Positions 45,801-64,000 of a stretch of DNA of 64,000 nucleotides are shown in pieces. How positions within the stretch are numbered: position 1 is the first letter of the stretch; every line of letters starts with the position of its first letter. This DNA comes from Centroberyx gerrardi (lineage: Eukaryota; Chordata; Actinopteri; Beryciformes; Berycidae). The position numbers and the translations under genes were made by a program. The DNA lies in NCBI RefSeq assembly GCF_048128805.1, contig NC_135997.1, positions 8,490,116 to 8,554,115 on the forward strand, given 5' to 3'. Under the pieces are notes generated by a model that saw only the letters and a program-made list of their open reading frames with translations, made no database searches and was not told the DNA's origin.

Positions 45801-47894
45801 GGCAGGTTAGGGCTGCTTGTCTTGATCTGGTTGGCAACTTATCACTGTCTAAAGCAGTGGCTTTCAATCACGGTCCGGGGAAAACCACAGCCCGTCTGGT
45901 TTCCATTGTAGCTATCTAATCTGGGAGTGGCTCACACCTGGGATGCAAGGTGAATGCCATTAACTGTAATTAACTACCTGGTAGAATAAAACCAGCAGTA
46001 CTCTGAGTCCTGGGGAAAGTATAAATTATTGGCCAGTCACTACCATTTTATGACTGAGTAATTTATTTTTGATTTATGATTGCTTCAGAGGGGTAATGTG
46101 AGCTGAGATAGTAGGTGCTGACTGGCATATCTACAGACACACAGTATAGTGTTGACTGAATGGTGATGAACAACAATTTTCAGAGAGAGAGAGAGAGAGA
46201 GCTTGGCATTTCCTCTCCCTCCTGAGAGTGAGCCATCTGTGCCTGCAGTGCGGTGTAACTGATCTCCTTTTGATTAGTGGAAGGAAGAACCTTAATGGCA
46301 ATGCAGTGCGCTTGTAGTATAGTGGGCATTACAGTCTGGTTAAGCATTCTCCAAAACCATAAGCTTGCTCTTTCTCTCTCTCTCTCATTCACACACACAC
46401 ACACACACACACACAGAATAAATTGAAGACATTACCTTACCCCCAGATTGCAAAGATCAGTCACCTTTCTTCTACTACCCCGTGTTACACAATAGTGGAG
46501 ATAGAGTTTCATGTCCCCTCTCAGTTCACACAATATATGCACTGCAATAAGATACCTCGATACCTTGCATGCAATACAGAAACCTTAAGGACAGTAAGTA
46601 GGTGCTACAGCGTACATCAGTATTGCTGAATGAGTTGGGTCACAGTTACCAGACTAACAGCTAAAAGGTTTGCAATTTGTTGAGCGTAGATCCACCTTTC
46701 CCTTAACTTGCATTTTGGTTCATAACTTCATTACCATCTCAAATAAATGAAATGTAATTGTTCATTTTTTCATTCCTCCACACATGTACATTGCTCCCTG
46801 TCTGTGCATCAACACATAATGGCTGAAGACAGGGTCAACTGCAGGGCGACAGGACACTTTGGCATCCAGCATCCTTTATCCTCTGTCCCATCAGTCAGGA
46901 CTTTCTTACGGCCTCTAACCTTTAAAGATAACCATCTGCCCCTTAAGTTACAACCACCACATATCTAGGGTGTAAGTTTTTTTTTTTTTTTTTTACATAA
47001 CTATTGCAGCACAGACCTCAGTCAGATATAACATGGTTTTCTTGCCTGTGCCAGCCCGCTCAATGGGTTTTTGTGTTGTTTTATATGGGGGTGGCACTGT
47101 AGTGTGACAGGATGCCAAAGAGCAGCCCACTGGTTTCTCAATGACATGCCTCGGCTGTAGGACAGAGGAGACCGGCCATGAGGACTGTGTCAGCCGCTGC
47201 CAAGCTAAACACCAACCGCTGAGCATTTATAGCAGCGCTCAGAGGGCTCCCTGCAGCACTGAACTGTGACCCATAGAAATTAAATGGAAAATATGCACAC
47301 GCTGTTATCTGAATGCTTGAATAGAAACTGTTTGTGTATTTTGCTGTAGTGTACAGCAAAGGACTGATGAAAAATCACTACAATATTCCTATAATATTCC
47401 TATTGGGACATGTAGTGTGTCTGTGGTACTCAATAGTGGCCTTATCACACTTGATGTTATTATTATTTTTTATCTCCTCTAAGGTATCACTGTAATATTC
47501 CTGTAGCGGCTCATAGTTTTGTTGTGATGTTTGTAGCCTATTTCTCTAAAAACTGTATAGGATTAGTTCTGTTCTTTTCCATAAGTAGGTATAAGAAGTC
47601 TTGTCAAACATTAAATATTATCTATCGTCGGGTTTTATTCTGTCTGTTGGGAGCAGTTGGACTAGATTCCTAATAAACACACAGAGTTTGTGTGGTGATG
47701 CCCAAAGCCCTGGGAATTAGAGTTTTCTGAAGTATAACATGGGCATACCGCGACCCATGTTGTGTTGACTTGTGTCGCCTCCCTGTGGCTAATAAAGCTC
47801 ACTACACCAGACTTGATTGAACTCGGAAACAAAACCTCCCTGGTGGCCTTGCTATCACTTCCTGTAGGTCAGGTTTCCATTGCATTTGGAAGAA
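45800..47894. other. Gap between divergent tmod and leo1, including the leo1 promoter
   Basis: No coding signal. It holds a GA tract (46182-46202), CT and CA arrays (46371-46414) and a T run (46978-46995). Just upstream of the leo1 ATG is cacttcctgtaggtcagg (an ETS-like cttcct) with no TATA box; leo1 presumably starts here. Confidence 0.5.
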
Positions 47895-59248
<11,354 letters not shown>

Positions 59249-59450
59249 TTCACTTTTTTTCTACCATTCCACTGTATTATCAGTGCTCAGTCCACATGGC
59301 GTAAAACGGCCACATTTTGTTTTATATATTTTCTAAAGACCCGTGCGCGCGCGTGTGTGTGTGTGTGTGTGCGTTTGTGTGTGTGTGTCTTTGCTTGTTT
59401 ATGTTCTGTACAGCAGAGGCGAGGAATAAAGAAATAGTTGTTTTATGTAA
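59249..59450 (+). terminator. leo1: leo1 3'UTR and poly(A) signal
   Basis: AATAAA lies at 59425-59430, about 180 bases after the stop, followed by T-rich sequence. A GT-rich tract precedes it (59351-59392). It is a well-placed, compact 3' end. Confidence 0.7.
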
Positions 59451-60310
59451 CCAAAGCATCCCAAGGCTCCCCTCTCTTTTTTTTCGAAGTTATGAATCAT
59501 ATACATGAATCACACTGTTTTGAGATTATGAAACATACTGTTTAATCCTGTTTCCAAACAAAGGAAGGTTAATGGGATAGATGCCGTGGGTTGATGAGAG
59601 ACTGCGCGTGGTGAATGGTGTAAAAGCGAGGCCTGCCTTCTCAATCTCCACCTTTTGTGTTCCTTCACTCATCCACCTCGCATAACAAAAGCGTGTCATT
59701 GACCAGTGCTTGTGCTGTTCTGCCAGTTTTCCTTTGAAGTCCATGCAGGGGTGGAGAACAAATGCACTTGAGAAAAGTATTAGAGAGTGGACCGACAGGC
59801 TAGGGACAGCGAGAGGAGGGTGATAGCCGAAAGCTTTACTGCTTTCAACTAAACCCGCCTGACAAGAAAGGCGAGCGATGAGGGGATTTGGAAATTGAGA
59901 CAAGGGAGTTGGGGACAGCGTTGTGCAGTACTGCGACAGTAGATCCTCCTGAACCTGCCTGCCAGCCGAGAGGAGAGGGAGGGCTGGTAGAGTGAGGGAA
60001 GGAGCAGGGGAGTAGCCAGGAATTATGGGCCATATGCAAAGAAGATGACTGTCCCCCCATCCCCCCCTCCACTTTGCTCTTGTCCACTCCAGAAGGGACC
60101 TGCTTGTTCCAGTTTGTCTCAGATAACATAACAGTTGCTGTATGGTATTTTTGAGAAAATTGTGTTTGTAGATTTTGACCGAACCCTGTTTCAAAACAAG
60201 AGCTGTGTGAAATAAAAGTAGAAAATATAAATATACACTTGAGGACCACAGAAGGCATTTTAGTCCAGTTGCTGTAGGGGCTTTCCCTCAGCTTGGGGCC
60301 CCTGGATTGT

Positions 60311-60346
<36 letters not shown>

Positions 60347-61407
60347 TATGGCTCCCCAGGTAAGGAGTGGCAACATTCTGGGGGTGTGGTGATAGTTATG
60401 AAGCAAGCAAGGGATGGTGAGGAATTGTGACTTGATCCTGTTTGAGCCACCAGACTCAGAGGGGAATGTAGGGAACGACAGTCCTGGTTACTGATTCGAG
60501 TTCATCATCCACAATGACGCACGGTGTCACACACACACACACACACACACCGGCACACACACAAGTATTTAACCGGGCTCCCAGAGATAGATAACAGCCC
60601 TTGGATCCGACCTCTCTGCCAGCCCCGTCCAGACAGAACAGGCTGCAACCAATCAGAATACAAAAGCGGTAAAACACTAACTATGTGATTAAGTGGAGTT
60701 ACATAAAATGGCTGCATTCTCTCTCTTGACAACGGCCTCTCTGTCTCTCTCACACACACACACTCTTTTGAAGTGGCCGCAGATGACTGTGAGCACAAGG
60801 CAGGGTATCAAAGACCTCTGTTGAATATTGTTCGCACCATATGCGCGTGCATGATGTGTGTAAGTAATAAAGAGAGAGGTGCCATCAGGACAGCAGTGTG
60901 TGTGAGACAGTCTGGAGTGTTTTCTGAGTGTCTGGAATTGGAGACCGCTTCCCTGTAAATTCATAATGAAGCTGCTTGGTGGGAATGAGATTACTGTGCG
61001 GCCATTAAATGAGTCATGGCGGAAGGCTCGGACCCAAACACCCTCAGCAGCAGCCATTTAGGTTGAATATAGGTGTGTGTGTGTACATGTGCAGTATGTG
61101 CTTATGTGTGTACTCACAAGGTGCGCACACCATGCACCTTTATGCAACCCACAGCAGTGAGTGGAAACCATACCTCCCCATTATAGCACACGGAAAGCTA
61201 TATATAGCGCATGGCATGCATGTTCAATACTGCTCCGTGCAAATATTTGTGTGTGTGTGTGTGTGTGTACGTCTTGAAAGAGGAGGTGTCGTCAGTGGTT
61301 GTGTGCTGCGTTATCTCAGACTGCAGTGGGTTATGTAACCCAGTTGCACACAGTAAGGAGTGGGGAGGGGATGGAGAGGAGGGAGGGGATGGAGAGGAAA
61401 GGGGGGT

Positions 61408-61427
61408 GGGGGGGGGGGGGGGGGGGG
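61408..61427 (+). repeat. Poly(G) run
   Basis: About 20 consecutive G residues after a GGAGAGGA-rich stretch. Other G runs are at 6135-6152 and 58840-58855. Confidence 0.9.
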
Positions 61428-61574
61428 CGGCTGGCACTGCTACACAGTGAGCACTAAGGGGGGGATCAGACAGAAGGGAGGGCTGCAGCATTTCACCCTC
61501 ATTCCCATGTTCTCTCTCTCTCTCTCTCTTCCCCCCCTCTGCCTTTCTACTCTCTCTCTCCCTGTCTCTCTATC

Positions 61575-61612
<38 letters not shown>

Positions 61613-62034
61613 CAGTTGTTTCTCCAGGTTCCCTGGTCGCTCACTCCCACATCTTTCCACTGTCTTGCCTGAACCTGGACTCAGTGACATCACATTTTTT
61701 TGTTGGAAAGCACACACACACACACACAGGCACACAGCAGAGCAGAGCGTGAGGGTATGTTTTGTAGCCTCAAAGCCTTGCGGGCAGGTACCCAATGCAG
61801 CATGGCTGAATGGCTGAGTCATTTGGAGCAACTGTAGTGTCACACAGAGGTAACTTGGCCACTATTCTGCCAATTAAGCCCGGGGGGAGGCAGCGGCGGC
61901 GGTTGGCAGCGGTGGCGGTTGGCGGTGGCGGCATCTTGGGAACATGTTGGTGTTAGGCCAGGTCCTCTTGAAGTAAACAGAGGTGTGTTTTCATTAGTGT
62001 CACCCCCTCTTTCATCAGCTGCTCTGGTGTCCTT

Positions 62035-62070
<36 letters not shown>

Positions 62071-63667
62071 AGGTGCACATGTATCGTTGCTTTTGATGGG
62101 TGTTTAACTACTTACTGCACCTCAGTCCATTAGTGCAAAGTTATTTGGCATGGTTGGATTCCTTGACTCATTATTCATCATGTCAGCAGTATTCCCCTCT
62201 TATATCTCAACAATATATTGAAGGTTTGGTGCAAAATGGGTGTAAGTGACATTTTGACTGAAAATGAGTACAATATGTCATTCGTAGGCTCTTTTTTTTT
62301 GTTTGTTTTGGGGTTTTTTTATTATTATTTTTATGTTCAGTACAACGGACATGGCAAATCAAACACACAGTACATCACAAGACACCAAAAAAACAAAACA
62401 CCTCACTTCAATTCACAGATCATCTTCTTTCTTAACCGGAAAACAGAAGAACACATTTGTAGCCATAAGCAAAATTCAAATAAAGGGGAAAATCCAAAAG
62501 ACTTAAGTGAAAACCTTGGATACAATTTGATGCAAACAGGGTATAACTGCAGTTAATTGCTTCTTTATTGACTATCAATTTTCTGAACCTTCATAAAAGT
62601 ATGAATGATTCCTATGTTGTGTTTTGACTAAAAAATATGCAATTATTTAAAGTTTTGTACTTGATCTGCTAGAAAATTAGGAAAAGGTCACTTACTGCCT
62701 TTTTTCTCTAAACCCTCAATATATTTTAGCATGCTTTATTTCTATAGTTTTTTAGTTTATATGTGTCTGTGTAGATTAATTAGTTTCTTGTGATATTGCT
62801 GCACCTGTGAAAAGGTTTTTTTGCCTTTCCTCGTGTTTGTCTCAGTTTCTCTTTCTTCCACTTAATCTCATTCTACTACTTTTCTACTACCTCAGTCACT
62901 CTGTAACTCTTTCTGTGAACCCTGACTGTATTTCATGCGCTCAGTGGCCTTTCCCCCCCTCGCAGTATGACCCCTCCCCCTGCTGCTGCTTATATAAGAG
63001 GCTAATAAATAAAATAGAAACACAATACTCTACACTCACCACAGGACACTCTCTCTCTACAGACACACACACACACACACACACACAGCACTGACCCAAA
63101 GGCCATGGTGAGGGTCTTAGCAAGATCATCCCCCCCCCCACATACATGCAGGTGCGCATATGCATACACACACAAAACTTTTTTCAGACACCAATTCAAT
63201 ATCACCACATTTTTTCCCCCTCTGACCTGAACGATTTGGGTCAGACTGTTCTGCTAAAGGAACAGAGCTTAATCTATAAACAACGAGTTACCTTCAGCTG
63301 TGAGCTGCTCTGCACACAGATTACACTTGAGCCTTTCCAAAACAGACAAAAAAAAAAAACACAAAACAAGCACGCAAGGTGACCCTCCGTGGCACCGCTC
63401 CTCCACACCCAGGGAAGCTCTGCTGCCTCATTAAACACTCACAAAAAGGAGTTTGTACCCAAATCCATCAGTAATAACTAGTGACTGCTGTATGGGATAA
63501 GCAGAGAGCAATTACAATCTGGATTCCTAGCAGGTTATCGCCGCTTGACAAGGCGATTCATGCTCTCACATGCAAGTCATTCTGATTTGACACAGACAAA
63601 TCATGCATTCATCTAATTTGGAGGAATGTTTGTCCTCCAAGAACAGCCACACTGCAGACGATAATTA

Positions 63668-63723
63668 TCTGTCTATCTATCTATCTGTCTAGCTCTCTGT
63701 CTGTCTGTCTGTCTGACTGTCTG

Positions 63724-63816
<93 letters not shown>

Positions 63817-63817
63817 G
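63668..63817 (+). repeat. Compound (TCTA)n/(TCTG)n tetranucleotide array
   Basis: About 150 bp of tctg and tcta units. It has a central run of roughly eleven tcta units and then about eleven tctg units, plus a few interruptions near 63690-63725. Confidence 0.95.
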
Positions 63818-64000
63818 TCCTCGTCTGCCTTCTCTCTGGACGGACACCCTGATGTCATGTTTCCCGTTCTGACAGCATTCCTGTCATGCTGCAAGATCTA
63901 GCAGGACCGACGCCGACACTGAACTGACCCTGTTACCCAAGGGAGGGGGGGGGGCAGAAGGAATCCCATGGGGAGGGTGGCGGGGTGCAGTACAGTATTT

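Larger units (their letters stand above)
59450..64000. other. Gene-free flank downstream of leo1
   Basis: No recognisable exon. It contains CA/GT arrays (60313-60342, 60530-60550, 61248-61268 and 62038-62066), a G run (61408-61427), CT-rich DNA (61510-61608), a GGC/GGT-rich stretch (61888-61933), a T-rich/A-rich stretch (62280-62400) and the TCTA/TCTG array at the end. The minus strand has a 222-codon open frame at 59526-60194 of unknown meaning. The stretches 60950-61050 and 63480-63640 look non-repetitive and complex. Confidence 0.5.

Noticed and set aside
63668..63817. Regular TCTA/TCTG units considered as a CRISPR-like or regulatory array
   Set aside because: It is a plain tetranucleotide microsatellite without spacers.

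Overview
The window is vertebrate, almost certainly teleost fish, genomic DNA. It holds intron-rich genes with GT-AG splice sites, very abundant (CA/GT)n microsatellites, fish-type non-autonomous hAT elements with 8-bp target duplications, a tRNA-derived SINE, a non-LTR retrotransposon fragment and compact introns. I read four protein-coding genes exon by exon; every exon joins in frame. The set (SCG3, LYSMD2, a TMOD2/3-type tropomodulin, LEO1) matches the neighbourhood I recall from human 15q21.2. The fish species cannot be named from the sequence.

Layout: (1) 135-9600, plus strand: the last eight coding exons of scg3 (secretogranin III). The first exons lie before the window. (2) 11340-17282, minus strand: complete lysmd2 (three coding exons, 213 aa), tail-to-tail with scg3; the two predicted poly(A) signals are about 145 bp apart. 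(3) about 17.6-26.1 kb: gene-free interval with several repeats and stretches that look like non-coding regulatory DNA. (4) 28620-38149, minus strand: complete tropomodulin coding sequence (nine coding exons, 346 aa), with a long 3'UTR and a probable non-coding first exon near 45.5-45.65 kb. (5) 47895-59248, plus strand: complete leo1 (14 coding exons, 669 aa), head-to-head with the tropomodulin gene. (6) 59.45-64 kb: gene-free flank rich in simple repeats, with one unexplained 222-codon minus-strand open frame.

The genes do not form a functional system. They are unrelated housekeeping or tissue genes held together by ancestral synteny: secretory-granule sorting (scg3), a LysM-domain protein (lysmd2), actin pointed-end capping (tmod) and the PAF1 transcription-elongation complex (leo1). 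The most notable observations are a nine-unit Gly-Ser-Pro-Ala/Val tandem repeat in Leo1, two adjacent perfect hairpins in a leo1 intron, a 55-unit GT array against a leo1 splice acceptor, three hAT-type elements with readable target duplications, a long foldback element in the tropomodulin intron, and a dispersed repeat shared by tmod and leo1 introns in which a short reading frame is conserved. I saw no undescribed multi-gene system.
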